Below are positions 1 to 10,189 of a stretch of DNA of 64,000 nt, one piece after another. Position numbers and translations under genes: made by a program. Numbering within the stretch: the first letter of the stretch is position 1; each line of letters opens with the position of its first letter. The DNA is from an uncultured Pelagibacteraceae bacterium (GTDB taxonomy: Bacteria > Pseudomonadota > Alphaproteobacteria > Pelagibacterales > AG-422-B15). The stretch covers positions 1-64,000 of the forward strand of contig CACNSH010000001.1 in assembly GCA_902622985.1 (NCBI GenBank). The letters are read 5' to 3'. A model generated the notes under the pieces. That model worked only from the letters and a program-made list of their open reading frames with translations. It was not told the origin of the DNA and ran no database searches.

Positions 1-2438
1 CTGCAAAAAGCATGAGGGGTTCAGGAATGGAAGATGTAATTTTTTCTGGTACATCAGATAGACCAGCAAGAAATAATGCTGAAGTAACAATCTATCTTGA
101 TAATGAGGAAAGAAACGCGCCGTCTGAATTTAATGATCAAACTGAAATTCAAGTTAAAAGAAAAATAGAAGTTGAAAAGGGATCAGATTATAAAATTAAT
201 GGTAAAGACGTTAGAGCCAGAGATGTACAAAGATTATTTGCAGATTTATCTACAGGAGCTCATTCTCCATCCTTGATCAGCCAAGGACGCGTAGGTTCAT
301 TAATAAATGCTAAACCTATAGATAGACGCTCCGTATTAGAAGAAGCGGCAGGAATATCTGGGCTGCATTCACGAAGACATGAAGCGGAGCTAAAATTGAA
401 AGGCGCAGAAACTAATCTTCAAAGGGTTAAGGATTTGATGAAACAATTAAATAATCAAATCAATAGTCTTAAAAAACAAGCTGAACAAGCTGAAACCTAC
501 CGCTCAGTATCGTCTGAAATTAACAAATTAGAGGGTATCGTTTTATTCCTAAAGTGGACATCTTTAAAAGAATCTTATGAAAAGTCAGATGAGAATTTAA
601 GATCAAGTGAGTCTCAAATCCAAAAATTTACGTTGCAAGTAACTCAGGCTACTAATGAACAATTAAGAGCCAATGAGAAAATTAAGCCTTTAAGAGATAA
701 AGAAATTGAGTCTGCGGCAAAATTAAATCGTATTAATCTCGAGAGAGAGTCATTGGATCATGAGGAAGAACGAATAAAAGAAGAAAAAAGAAATCTTGAA
801 AACGTAATTCAACAAATAATCAGCGATAGTGAGAGGGAGCAGTTTCAACTGGAAGATGCTAAAAAAGATCTTGATTTACTAAATGCAAGAAAAGATCTCT
901 CTAATAACGAAGAGTTTCAAGAAATAAACAATGAAACAATTGATCAACTTAAGTCAGAAAAAGATACTTTGGAAACAGAGATTTCAAATCTTGAGCAACA
1001 AATAGAACAATATAATCAGATTAAAAATTCTAAAAGAGATGATTGGCAAGACACTTTGATTAAAGCAGAAAATTTGAAATCAAGGCAATTAACTTTAAAA
1101 GACGTGGAAGGTTATGATGATCCTGAGAAATGGACAAATATATTTAAAGAAAAATTTTACAATGATCTTGGTGAAATCAGTGAAAAAGTGGATCAAGCAA
1201 GCAATATTTCAGACGAAGCTAAGGCAAATTATGACAGAGCAAGTAATGAGGCAAAAAATGCAGCAACATTATCAATGGAATTAAGAGAAAAACTCAGACA
1301 AAAAGACGTTGAACAAAAACAAAGTGATTGGACATATGAATTTCAGAGATTGAATAAAACAATTAAGTCATCTCAGGAACAAATCGAAACATTGCAAAAA
1401 AGAAAAATAAAAACTGAGCAAGAGCTAGAGAAAATCTCTAATCGCCCAGAAGAAATTGCCCAGAGAAGAGGTCAATTAATTGAAACAAAAGGCTTTGCAG
1501 AGACAGAAAGACAGTTTGCAGCTGATCGTTTAGCTGAAGCTGATAATGAATTAAAAAAAATTGAGACTAATTTAAGAAAAGCCCAAAATGATCTCGCTAA
1601 CATAAGAGAGTCTAAAGGAAGGACAGAAGCGACAAAAGAATTAGCTGAATCAAGATTAAAAGAATTAGAATACGAGTCAAAAGAGAAATTTAACTGTATT
1701 CCTAGTGAAATTGTAAATTCTCTCTCTATATCAGATGATCTTGAAACTATGAGAGCTAACCTCGAAAGAACTGAGATGAGACTTGATCGACTTAAGCAGC
1801 AGCGTGAAACAATGGGTGCTGTGAATCTAAGAGCAGATTTGGAAACAAAAGAAATAGATGAAGAACTTGAAAAAATGACCACTGAAAAAGAAGATTTAGA
1901 AAACGCAATCAAAAAAATGAGGGAGTCTATAGAAGATTTAAATAAAGAAGGTAGAACAAGACTGCTTGGAGCGTTTAAAACTGTAAACACACATTTCAAA
2001 GAAGTTTTTGTAAAATTATTTAACGGTGGAAAAGCGCACCTTGAACTTATAGACTCTGATGATCCACTTGAAGCGGGGCTTGAAATGATGGTAAGTCCAC
2101 CAGGTAAAAAACTTCAGTCAATGTCATTGTTATCTGGTGGGGAACAGGCACTAACAGCATTATCTCTAATCTTCGCTGTATTTTTAACAAATCCTTCCCC
2201 AATTTGTGTACTTGATGAGGTTGATGCGCCACTGGATGATGCAAACGTCGATAGATTTTGTGGTCTTTTAGATGACATTACAGAAAAAACGAATACCAAG
2301 TTCTTAATTATAACTCACCACGCGCTCACAATGTCGAGAATGGATAGATTGTTTGGTGTAACTATGGCTGAACGAGGCGTCAGTCAAATTGTCTCTGTAG
2401 ATCTTAAAAAAGCTGAAGAGATTGGAGCTGTTGCCTAG
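1..2438 (+). CDS. smc: Chromosome segregation ATPase SMC, 5' end outside the window
   Basis: SMC is the core ATPase of the bacterial condensin that compacts and segregates chromosomes. The reading frame is open back to the window edge and reads AKSMRGSGMEDVIF, the conserved segment that follows Walker A, so about 50 N-terminal residues including Walker A lie outside. Visible are the rest of the N-terminal head (GRVGSLINAKPIDRRSVLEE, EAAGISGLHSRRHEAELKL), long glutamate/lysine-rich coiled coils, and the C-terminal head. The C-terminal head carries the ABC signature LLSGGEQALTALSL, Walker B ICVLDEVDAPLDD and the H-loop FLIITHH. I estimate roughly 860 residues in total, against about 1150 usual for the family. 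The coiled coils flank only a short non-heptad stretch (about nt 1090-1190) where a hinge domain of about 150 residues is expected. The next gene, atpI, follows after 10 bases. Confidence 0.95.
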   Translation, partial: AKSMRGSGMEDVIFSGTSDRPARNNAEVTIYLDNEERNAPSEFNDQTEIQVKRKIEVEKGSDYKINGKDVRARDVQRLFADLSTGAHSPSLISQGRVGSLINAKPIDRRSVLEEAAGISGLHSRRHEAELKLKGAETNLQRVKDLMKQLNNQINSLKKQAEQAETYRSVSSEINKLEGIVLFLKWTSLKESYEKSDENLRSSESQIQKFTLQVTQATNEQLRANEKIKPLRDKEIESAAKLNRINLERESLDHEEERIKEEKRNLENVIQQIISDSEREQFQLEDAKKDLDLLNARKDLSNNEEFQEINNETIDQLKSEKDTLETEISNLEQQIEQYNQIKNSKRDDWQDTLIKAENLKSRQLTLKDVEGYDDPEKWTNIFKEKFYNDLGEISEKVDQASNISDEAKANYDRASNEAKNAATLSMELREKLRQKDVEQKQSDWTYEFQRLNKTIKSSQEQIETLQKRKIKTEQELEKISNRPEEIAQRRGQLIETKGFAETERQFAADRLAEADNELKKIETNLRKAQNDLANIRESKGRTEATKELAESRLKELEYESKEKFNCIPSEIVNSLSISDDLETMRANLERTEMRLDRLKQQRETMGAVNLRADLETKEIDEELEKMTTEKEDLENAIKKMRESIEDLNKEGRTRLLGAFKTVNTHFKEVFVKLFNGGKAHLELIDSDDPLEAGLEMMVSPPGKKLQSMSLLSGGEQALTALSLIFAVFLTNPSPICVLDEVDAPLDDANVDRFCGLLDDITEKTNTKFLIITHHALTMSRMDRLFGVTMAERGVSQIVSVDLKKAEEIGAVA

Positions 2439-2448
2439 TATATTGAAG

Positions 2449-2721
2449 ATGAATAATGATGCTAATTCTCTTGAAAATAGAATAAAAAAAGCAAAAGAAG
2501 GCCAGTCTATTAAAGAAGCTAAAGCCCCCAAACCATTCGGTAAAATCATGAAAGTAGTGGTTGAAATTGTCGCAGCCATGGCTGTTGGACTAGGAATTGG
2601 TTTGCTGATTGACAATTATTTTAATACAAGACCCATCTTCACATTAATTTTCTTTCTCTTAGGTAGTGCAGCTGGAATTCTTAACGTTTTTAGGGTTGCA
2701 AAAAGTCTTCAAAATAACTAA
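2449..2721 (+). CDS. atpI: AtpI-like small F0 assembly protein
   Basis: A 90-residue protein heading the F0 cluster. AtpI/AtpZ proteins assist c-ring assembly or Mg2+ supply of the ATP synthase. The N-terminal 30 residues are charged. Two membrane segments follow (about residues 34-54 and 62-81), with glycine-rich helix packing in the first (AVGLGIGLLID), as in the family. I chose ATG 2449. An in-frame TTG at 2422 would overlap the end of smc, and the nine residues it adds are unlike the family. It lies 11 bases before atpB, in the alphaproteobacterial order atpI-atpB-atpE-b'-b. Confidence 0.85.
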   Translation: MNNDANSLENRIKKAKEGQSIKEAKAPKPFGKIMKVVVEIVAAMAVGLGIGLLIDNYFNTRPIFTLIFFLLGSAAGILNVFRVAKSLQNN

Positions 2722-2732
2722 AAAATATATCG

Positions 2733-3724
<992 letters not shown>

Positions 3725-3729
3725 GAAAA

Positions 3730-4281
3730 GTGAAAATCTTATTAAAAGCTTTTCTATTAACTGCGCCAATTAATTTCGCATATGCTGCAGAGGGCCAGAA
3801 ATCTGCTGGTCTTCCGCAGATGGATATTGCGACATTTCCATCTCAATTATTTTGGCTTGTAATTACGTTTTCACTTTTATACCTGTTTATGTGGAAATTT
3901 GTAATACCAAGGTTAGGCGCAACAATTGAAGAAAGAAGAGATAAGATTTCAAATGACATCAATGATGCCGATAATCTTAATACAGAAGCAACTGATATAT
4001 TAAAAAAATATGATGAGCAAATGGCAAGTGCATCGCAAGAATCAAATGAGATTATCACTAATTCTAAAAAAGCAATGCTTGATCATTTAGAAACGCTTAA
4101 AAAAGAAAATGAAGAAAAAGTTAACTCCCTAATCTCTGAGTCTCAGGCTAAAATAAAAGCTCAAGAAGAAAAATCTAAGATTGAAATAAGAAATGCAACG
4201 TTAGATACCGTTAAAGCTATTGTATCAAGATATATTGAAAATATTCCTTCAGATGAGGAAATAAATAAGAAATTAAACTAA
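3730..4281 (+). CDS. atpF': ATP synthase F0 subunit b' (second b-type subunit)
   Basis: One of two non-identical peripheral-stalk subunits that photosynthetic bacteria and alphaproteobacteria use in place of a b homodimer. The 183 residues start with a leader-like hydrophobic stretch (LLKAFLLTAPINFAYAAEG), then a linker, one membrane helix (about 39-58) and a long charged coiled coil. The start is GTG at 3730, five bases after atpE. Placement between c and b, the leader-like N-terminus and length distinguish it from the b subunit that follows. Confidence 0.92.
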   Translation: MKILLKAFLLTAPINFAYAAEGQKSAGLPQMDIATFPSQLFWLVITFSLLYLFMWKFVIPRLGATIEERRDKISNDINDADNLNTEATDILKKYDEQMASASQESNEIITNSKKAMLDHLETLKKENEEKVNSLISESQAKIKAQEEKSKIEIRNATLDTVKAIVSRYIENIPSDEEINKKLN

Positions 4282-4297
4282 TGCTAGGAACTATTTA

Positions 4298-4792
4298 ATG
4301 TCATCATTCTTTTCAGATCCATCGTCTTGGGTATTAGTAGCTTTTATAATATTTGTCATAATTGCGCTTGTAATTAAAGCGCCATCAATGATTGCGAAAC
4401 TTCTTGATGGTGAAATTGATAAAATCAAATCTGAGTTAGATAATGCCCGAAAATTAAAAGAAGAAGCAAATTCTCTTTTAGCCGATTACGAGAGAAAGGT
4501 TCAGTCTGCTGATGAGGAAGCAAAAGCAATTATTGATCAAGCAAAGGAAATTGCAAAGAATCATGAAGAAGAGTCAAAATTAAAAGCAGAAGAATTTATT
4601 AAAAGAGCCGAACAGCAAGCCATAGAAAAGATATCAAGGGCTGAAAAAATGGCTATATCAAAAGTTAATGACGAGATTGTAAATAACTCAGTAAATATTG
4701 CTGAGAAAATTATCTTAGAAAACATCAACGACCAAAGTGCAGATAAGCTTGTAAAACAATCAATCGATCAAATAAGTAAACTTAAGGTATAA
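4298..4792 (+). CDS. atpF: ATP synthase F0 subunit b
   Basis: Peripheral-stalk subunit that tethers F1 to subunit a. Its 164 residues comprise one N-terminal membrane helix (about residues 10-28) and a coiled coil rich in Glu, Lys and Ala. It pairs with the b' protein encoded immediately upstream. The F1 genes (atpHAGDC) are not adjacent. This split of F0 and F1 into separate loci is normal in Alphaproteobacteria. Confidence 0.93.
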   Translation: MSSFFSDPSSWVLVAFIIFVIIALVIKAPSMIAKLLDGEIDKIKSELDNARKLKEEANSLLADYERKVQSADEEAKAIIDQAKEIAKNHEEESKLKAEEFIKRAEQQAIEKISRAEKMAISKVNDEIVNNSVNIAEKIILENINDQSADKLVKQSIDQISKLKV

Positions 4793-4832
4793 TTTATTAT
4801 TTATATCTCTCTTTCTAAGCTATAAATAAATT

Positions 4833-5795
4833 ATGGCAGTCTATACGCACATATCTAGAGAAGAATTGGATCTTTTTACTGAACACTATAGTATTGAAAA
4901 TGTTCTTGAATTTTCAGGTATAAAAGGTGGAACTTCTAATTCAAATTATTTACTAAAGACTCTAGAAAAAAATTACATACTTACAATTTTTGAAGAAAGA
5001 ACAAATCAGGATAATCTTCAATTCTTTTTTGATCTAATGAATCATTTGAATAAAAACAATGTAAAGTGCCCTGAGGTAATACAAGATAAAAAAGGAAATT
5101 ACTCAAACTCAATTCAAAATAAGAAAGCTGTAATCACATCGTTCTTAAAAGGTAGGTCAGTAGATCAAATTAAACCAATACACTGTGCGTCTTTAGGCTC
5201 CACTATCGCAAGAATGCATAAAGAATCAGCTAGACTTGAAATGACTAGAGAAAATGAGCTTGGATTTGTAAACCTCAACAGCTTAATTCAAACTTTAAAA
5301 AATTTTGACGATAATATAGACGCGCAGGTAATCGACTTAATCAATGAAGAATATACTTTCCTATCTGGAAACCTTGGTCATAGTTTACCTTCAGGTATAA
5401 TTCATGCAGATCTTTTTCCAGATAATATTTTTTTTGAAGGTAATGAGGTTACAGGTATAATAGATTTTTATTTTGCATGCACCGATTATTATGCTTACGA
5501 AATTGCTATCTGTCTAAATGCATGGTGTTTTGAGCCAAATAATAACGAATTCAATCCAACAAAAGCAAAACATTTATTGGGCAGTTACAATCAGTTGCGA
5601 GAATTTTCAGAGGAAGAAAAGAAAGCTTTACCTCTTCTTACAAGAGCATCATCTCTAAGGTATCTACTAACTCGTTTAATCGACTACTATTCACATGATG
5701 ATAATGAACTGATCCTTAAAAAGGACCCTAATGAGTATCTCACTAAACTCCAATTTCACCAATCCGTTAAAAAAGTAGGCGAATATGGCCTCTAA
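4833..5795 (+). CDS. thrB: Homoserine kinase, ThrB type II (APH fold)
   Basis: Phosphorylates homoserine in threonine biosynthesis. The 320-residue protein has the aminoglycoside-phosphotransferase-like fold of the alphaproteobacterial ThrB. The N-terminal GIKGGTSNSNYLL nucleotide loop is followed by the catalytic IHADLFPDNIF (His191, Asp193, Asn198) and a metal-binding IIDFYFA (Asp211). Length is typical. The stop overlaps the start of rnhA by 11 bases, a ThrB-RnhA pairing common in this class. The partner thrC is encoded about 1.5 kb away on the other strand. Confidence 0.95.
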   Translation: MAVYTHISREELDLFTEHYSIENVLEFSGIKGGTSNSNYLLKTLEKNYILTIFEERTNQDNLQFFFDLMNHLNKNNVKCPEVIQDKKGNYSNSIQNKKAVITSFLKGRSVDQIKPIHCASLGSTIARMHKESARLEMTRENELGFVNLNSLIQTLKNFDDNIDAQVIDLINEEYTFLSGNLGHSLPSGIIHADLFPDNIFFEGNEVTGIIDFYFACTDYYAYEIAICLNAWCFEPNNNEFNPTKAKHLLGSYNQLREFSEEEKKALPLLTRASSLRYLLTRLIDYYSHDDNELILKKDPNEYLTKLQFHQSVKKVGEYGL

Positions 5796-6219
5796 AAAGG
5801 TTGTTATGTACACCGATGGAGCTTGCTCAGGCAATCCGGGCAATGGAGGTTGGGGAGCTTACATTGAAATTGATGATAAGAAAATTGAGTTAAGTGGATC
5901 TGAAAATAACACCACAAATAACAGAATGGAATTAAAAGCAGTTATTAATGCTCTAGATTATCTTAATGAAAAAAGAGACATAATAATTTTCACTGACTCA
6001 AAGTATGTCATGCAAGGTATTCAGGAGTGGATAAAAAAATGGAAAATCAATAATTGGAAGACTGCACAAAAAAAAGACGTAAAAAATAAAGATCTTTGGG
6101 TTGAATTAGACAATCTGACGGATAAACACTCGATAAAATGGGAGTGGGTGAAGGGTCATTCAGGTGATTACGGAAATGAAATTGCTGATAAACTGGCGGT
6201 CGCTCAGATAAAAGGATAA
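5785..6219 (+). CDS. rnhA: Ribonuclease HI
   Basis: Cleaves RNA in RNA-DNA hybrids during replication and repair. At 144 residues it is a normal single-domain RNase H. The acidic catalytic set is complete: Asp11 in YTDGACSGNPG, Glu49 in NRMELKA, Asp71 in FTDSKYV and Asp135 in NEIADKLA. The flexible His125 lies in VKGHSG. ATG 5785 lies inside the end of thrB, so the two are probably translationally coupled. The convergent peroxiredoxin gene begins one base after its stop. Confidence 0.97.
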   Translation: MASKKVVMYTDGACSGNPGNGGWGAYIEIDDKKIELSGSENNTTNNRMELKAVINALDYLNEKRDIIIFTDSKYVMQGIQEWIKKWKINNWKTAQKKDVKNKDLWVELDNLTDKHSIKWEWVKGHSGDYGNEIADKLAVAQIKG

Positions 6220-6220
6220 A

Positions 6221-6706
6221 TTATAGTAAATCCATCATTTTATTTGCTCCACTTACATCAACTTTACCACCATCAACTTCGACAAAAAACTTTTCAATAA
6301 TTCCATCATTGACAAGTAGTGAGCATCTTTTTGTCTTGATCGATGTTCCAAATGTATCGGGATAGTCTGTGCCTAATGATTTTGCAAACTCAGCCTTACT
6401 ATCTGATAAAAATTTTATTTTTCCATTTGATCCAGACATTTCCTCCCATGCTGACATAGTAAATATGTCGTTAGTTGCAAAACATACTATTTCATCAACA
6501 GCTTTTTCTCTAATTTTGTCAGCATTCTCTATAAAGCCAGGCAAATGATTTCGAGCACATGTTGGTGTGAATGCACCTGGTACACCAAAGATTACTATTT
6601 TTTTCCCTTTGCAGAAGTCCAATATCTCTAATGGTTGTGGACCTTTGTCCTTATCCATAAAAACTAAAGTTTCATTTGGTAATTCATTTCCAATTAAATC
6701 TGACAT
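6221..6706 (-). CDS. Peroxiredoxin, Prx5 family
   Basis: Thiol peroxidase that reduces hydrogen peroxide and alkyl hydroperoxides. The 161-residue protein has the Prx5 active site PGAFTPTCARNHLPGF with peroxidatic Cys50. The family segments FATNDIFTMSAWEEM and FLSDSKAEFAKSLG follow. No fused glutaredoxin domain is present, so the reductant (glutathione/glutaredoxin or thioredoxin) cannot be told. It is convergent with rnhA and is followed upstream by an acetyltransferase gene on the same strand. Confidence 0.93.
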   Translation of the reverse strand: MSDLIGNELPNETLVFMDKDKGPQPLEILDFCKGKKIVIFGVPGAFTPTCARNHLPGFIENADKIREKAVDEIVCFATNDIFTMSAWEEMSGSNGKIKFLSDSKAEFAKSLGTDYPDTFGTSIKTKRCSLLVNDGIIEKFFVEVDGGKVDVSGANKMMDLL

Positions 6707-6724
6707 TTAACGACCATACTAAAT

Positions 6725-7300
6725 TTATTCCTTAATACAAGATAAAAGTAAGTGGTCCTCCCACTTGCCATTGATTTTCAAATACTGTCTTACTAATCCC
6801 TCAATGCAAAAATTATTTTTTTCAAGTGTCTTTAAAGAACGCTCATTCCTTGGAAGACACGCTGCCTCTACTCTATGTAAATTCAATTCATCAAAAATAA
6901 ATTCTTTGATAAGCTTTATTGACTCACTCATTAAACCCTTACCCATCTTAGTTTCACAAATCCAATACCCAATTGAGCAAGATTGAACTACGCCTCTTTG
7001 AACATTATTTATATTAATTTCGCCAATCAAATTATTATTATTTTTTTCAAATATCAGAAAGGAATATGCATTATCATCTAATGCGAGTTTTTCAAAATAT
7101 CTTACTCTTTTTACAAATGAACTTCTTTCAAGTTCATTTGGTGACCATGTAGGTTCCCACGGTTTTAAATATTTTTTGTTTTTTTCTTTTAATGAAGACC
7201 ATGATTTCCAATCTTTATAATCAGGAGGTCTTAGGATGATATTTTCACCTCTCCTCTCAAATGTTATCTTTTTGGGATAATAAGTTGTTAAAAATGACAC
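6725..7300 (-). CDS. GNAT N-acetyltransferase, RimJ/RimL-like
   Basis: Predicted acetyl-CoA-dependent N-acetyltransferase of 191 residues. RimJ/RimL relatives acetylate N-termini of ribosomal proteins, but the substrate here is unknown. Visible family features are the N-terminal ILRPPDYKDWKSWSSL, the middle GEININNVQRG strand, the acetyl-CoA-binding SIGYWICETKMGKGLMSESI, and LHRVEAACLPRNERSLKTLE near the end. The start is a GTG (7298-7300) that shares one base with the thrC stop, so translation is probably coupled to thrC. Confidence 0.85.
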   Translation of the reverse strand: MSFLTTYYPKKITFERRGENIILRPPDYKDWKSWSSLKEKNKKYLKPWEPTWSPNELERSSFVKRVRYFEKLALDDNAYSFLIFEKNNNNLIGEININNVQRGVVQSCSIGYWICETKMGKGLMSESIKLIKEFIFDELNLHRVEAACLPRNERSLKTLEKNNFCIEGLVRQYLKINGKWEDHLLLSCIKE

Positions 7301-8685
7301 TATCGTATCTGCTCCTTAATGAATTCTTTAATTCGAATTGTGTTATTTTTCATTTTATACATTTTTTCTTCAGCATCAAATAAGTAATTGTATTTACTCA
7401 TTAAATCTAAACCTTCACCTATTGATTTTTCAACAACTTCAGAAAATTTTACAGGGTGAGCTGTAGCCAAAACAAAATTAAGCCTATCCATATCTTTTTC
7501 AAATCTCGATGCATCCAGTCCTGTTGCAGTGTGGGGGTCAATAACATATGAAAAATTATCTTTCACAGATTTGATTGTGTTTTGAACGATATCCATCGAA
7601 GAACTATTCGAGCTAAATACCTCTCGAACTTTTTCTAAATTTTCTTCAGATATTGATATTTTTCTACTTTCTTCAAAATTTTCCATTGATGCTTTTGTTT
7701 CAGTATCTGATTGATTAAGTATATCAAAAAGTAATCTTTCAAAATTGCTTGCTACCTGAATATCCATACTTGGACTTGATGTTTTTATGACTGTTTTAGA
7801 CTCATATACTCCTGACTTCATAAATCTATTTAAAATGTCGTTTTCGTTAGTAGCCACTATTAATTTATTGATAGGTAATCCCATTTTATATGAAACATAA
7901 CCAGCATAAATATCTCCGAAGTTACCAGTAGGAACAGAAAAATTAACTTTATTGGATGCTCTTTCTGTAAAATTAATGAATGTATAAAAGTAATATACTG
8001 ATTGAATGATAATTCTTGCCCAATTAATTGAATTAACTGCTGATATATTATTGTGCATACTATAATCTGAATCTTTCAAAATATCTTTAACAATTTTTTG
8101 ACAGTCATCAAAAGTTCCTTCTACTTCACAAAGAAAAATATTTTCTTGATAAACAGTAGACATCTGTCTTCTCTGAAATTCTGAAATTCTACCCTTAGGA
8201 TATAAACAGAAAATATTTATATTTTTGCTTTTTTTTACAGCATTTATAGCAGCTGATCCTGTATCACCTGATGTTGCTACTATAAGATTTATTCTTTTCT
8301 TCTCTTTTTCTAAAAAATGATCAAAAAGAGGGATAAGTAATTGCATTGCGAAGTCTTTGAAGGCTAAAGTTGGGCCATTGAATAGCTCCACGATTATTTC
8401 GTTTGTATTAAGCTCCTTGAATGATACACAGCCTCTTTCTGTAAAGTTATTTGAATACGCTTCTTTAATAATTCTCTTTAATTGATCGGACTCTATTTCG
8501 TCACCAATAAATGGAGACAAAATAATTTCTGTTAAGTCCTCATAACTTACATTTCGATTAATATCTTTATGATTTATATTTGGCCAATTTTCTGGAATAA
8601 ATAGGCCTCCATCATTTGCTAAACCAGCAAATAAAACTTCTCTAAACCCAAAGTAATCGCTGCCCCTTGTGCTTCTATACCTCAT
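7300..8685 (-). CDS. thrC: Threonine synthase
   Basis: PLP enzyme converting O-phosphohomoserine to threonine. The 461 residues begin with RYRSTRGSDYFGFREVLFAG, typical of the long threonine synthases. The PLP lysine is Lys110 in NGPTLAFKDFAMQ. GDTGSAAINAV and the phosphate-binding PTGNFGDIYAGY follow. The C-terminal segment DPHTATGLDASRF is also conserved. It overlaps surf1 by 11 bases upstream and the acetyltransferase by one base downstream. Many alphaproteobacteria have an M16 protease gene between thrC and such an acetyltransferase; here it is absent. Confidence 0.96.
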   Translation of the reverse strand: MRYRSTRGSDYFGFREVLFAGLANDGGLFIPENWPNINHKDINRNVSYEDLTEIILSPFIGDEIESDQLKRIIKEAYSNNFTERGCVSFKELNTNEIIVELFNGPTLAFKDFAMQLLIPLFDHFLEKEKKRINLIVATSGDTGSAAINAVKKSKNINIFCLYPKGRISEFQRRQMSTVYQENIFLCEVEGTFDDCQKIVKDILKDSDYSMHNNISAVNSINWARIIIQSVYYFYTFINFTERASNKVNFSVPTGNFGDIYAGYVSYKMGLPINKLIVATNENDILNRFMKSGVYESKTVIKTSSPSMDIQVASNFERLLFDILNQSDTETKASMENFEESRKISISEENLEKVREVFSSNSSSMDIVQNTIKSVKDNFSYVIDPHTATGLDASRFEKDMDRLNFVLATAHPVKFSEVVEKSIGEGLDLMSKYNYLFDAEEKMYKMKNNTIRIKEFIKEQIR

Positions 8686-9370
8686 TTTTTTGCACCTTTT
8701 GTCTAATATAGTAGATATACATTATCATAATTACAAAAGACAACAAAAACCAGGTGACGGCATACTGGAGATGATTATTTGTTATATTAGATGGCTCAAA
8801 TTCAATCAGAACATTATCAGAATAGCTTTGGTCTATTAATTTAATCATATACTTACTAGAATTTAATTTATGATATTTATCCATTTCACTTGTATTGAGC
8901 AAATACCAGGTATTTGCAATTGTATCATTTTCTGGAATAAGTGGCTTTCGATCCTTCGAATAGATTAAAGCTCCTCTGATTTCTATCTCACTATTTTTGA
9001 AAACTTCATCTAATTCAAAATTATCTTTTGAATCAAACGGTATCCAGCCAAGTATTACATAAATAAATTTTTTGCTAATCATTTTCATTGGCAAGACAAT
9101 TTCGTAACCAGACTCTCCTTTAAGATTAAATTTATAAAAAAACATTTTTTTACCAGTTAATAGTTGTCCTTTTACCGAAGTATTCATGAATTCATATTGA
9201 GAGTTCTCGTCGTTTGACGGAAATTCATCTATCACAGAATTATAATTAGAATTAATTGACTCTATTAAATTATTTTTCCATTCGAGCCTTTGTGTTTGCC
9301 AAAAACAAAGCAAAAGAAGCAGGACAATTGTTGAAATAAATATTAAGTGGAAAAGAAGATTTTTAATCAA
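8675..9370 (-). CDS. surf1: SURF1-family cytochrome oxidase assembly protein
   Basis: SURF1 proteins help insert heme a into cytochrome oxidase subunit I. The 231-residue protein has the two-helix hairpin layout of the family. An N-terminal membrane segment (about 4-24) ends in FWQTQRLEWK. A periplasmic domain contains YKFNLKGESGYEIVLPMK and the glycine-tryptophan motif VILGWIPF. The C-terminal membrane helix (about 203-222) follows HLQYAVTWFLL. It lies at the distal end of the oxidase gene run and overlaps thrC. Confidence 0.88.
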   Translation of the reverse strand: MIKNLLFHLIFISTIVLLLLLCFWQTQRLEWKNNLIESINSNYNSVIDEFPSNDENSQYEFMNTSVKGQLLTGKKMFFYKFNLKGESGYEIVLPMKMISKKFIYVILGWIPFDSKDNFELDEVFKNSEIEIRGALIYSKDRKPLIPENDTIANTWYLLNTSEMDKYHKLNSSKYMIKLIDQSYSDNVLIEFEPSNITNNHLQYAVTWFLLSFVIMIMYIYYIRQKVQKNEV

Positions 9371-9382
9371 TTAAAGTATTTA

Positions 9383-10183
9383 TTAATATGAGCCCCAAAC
9401 ATAAATTGCTGCAAATAAAAATAACCAAACTACATCAACAAAATGCCAATACCAGGCAGCAGCCTCGAACCCAAAATGATGGTCAGATTTAAAATGGCCA
9501 GCAATCGATCTTCCAAGGCAAACAATTAAGAATATTGTTCCAATTAGAACATGAAAGCCATGAAAGCCAGTCGCCATATAAAAAGTTGCACCATAGATGT
9601 GCCCAGAAAATGAAAAATCAGCATGCATGTATTCATAAACCTGAAAACCAGTGAATACGACACCAAGTCCTACTGTGCACCATAGTCCCTGTATTAGCTC
9701 TTTTCTATTGCCTTCTAGCAATGCATGATGAGCCCAGGTAACCGTTGTTCCTGATAAAAGTAAGATTAACGTGTTGATTAGAGGTATATGCCATGGATCC
9801 ATTAGATGAATATCTGGTGGAGGCCAAATAGCTCCTATTTGTTCTGTAGGGAATAAACTTGCGTTGAAATATGCCCAAAACCAAGCAACAAAGAACATAA
9901 CTTCTGACGCAATAAATAAAGTCATGCCGTATCTAAGGCCAATTTGAACAACTGGGGTGTGATGACCTTGATGTTCGCCCTCTATAATCACATCTCTAAA
10001 CCACATGTATGAGACATAGATGACAATTGCTAAACCAATTATCATTGTCCACATATCATCGGTTCTAAAATAAACGACCGCACCAACGCATGCGATTAAA
10101 GCTCCAATCGATGCAAGAAGGGGCCAAGGACTTGGATCAACTAAATGGTATTCATGTGTTCTTTTTGTATTTTCTGAACTCAT
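9383..10183 (-). CDS. ctaE: Cytochrome c oxidase subunit III
   Basis: Integral membrane subunit of the aa3-type terminal oxidase. It stabilises subunit I and shapes the proton and oxygen paths. The 266 residues give seven predicted helices and the family motifs HEYHLVDPSPWPLL at the N-terminus, GFHGFHVLIGTIFL and AAAWYWHFVDVVWLFLF at the C-terminus. Length is typical of alphaproteobacteria. It is separated by only 6 bases from ctaG upstream and 12 from surf1 downstream. Confidence 0.97.
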   Translation of the reverse strand: MSSENTKRTHEYHLVDPSPWPLLASIGALIACVGAVVYFRTDDMWTMIIGLAIVIYVSYMWFRDVIIEGEHQGHHTPVVQIGLRYGMTLFIASEVMFFVAWFWAYFNASLFPTEQIGAIWPPPDIHLMDPWHIPLINTLILLLSGTTVTWAHHALLEGNRKELIQGLWCTVGLGVVFTGFQVYEYMHADFSFSGHIYGATFYMATGFHGFHVLIGTIFLIVCLGRSIAGHFKSDHHFGFEAAAWYWHFVDVVWLFLFAAIYVWGSY

Positions 10184-10189
10184 ACCTAA

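Noticed and set aside
1472-1999. 175-codon open frame antisense to smc
   Set aside because: Serine/leucine-rich product mirrors the lysine/glutamate-rich coiled coil on the other strand; there is no ribosome-binding site and smc is certain.
1-2438. smc as a frameshifted or decayed gene because of its short length
   Set aside because: The frame is open without interruption from the window edge to a complete C-terminal ATPase head. Shortness reflects reduced coils and hinge, not damage.
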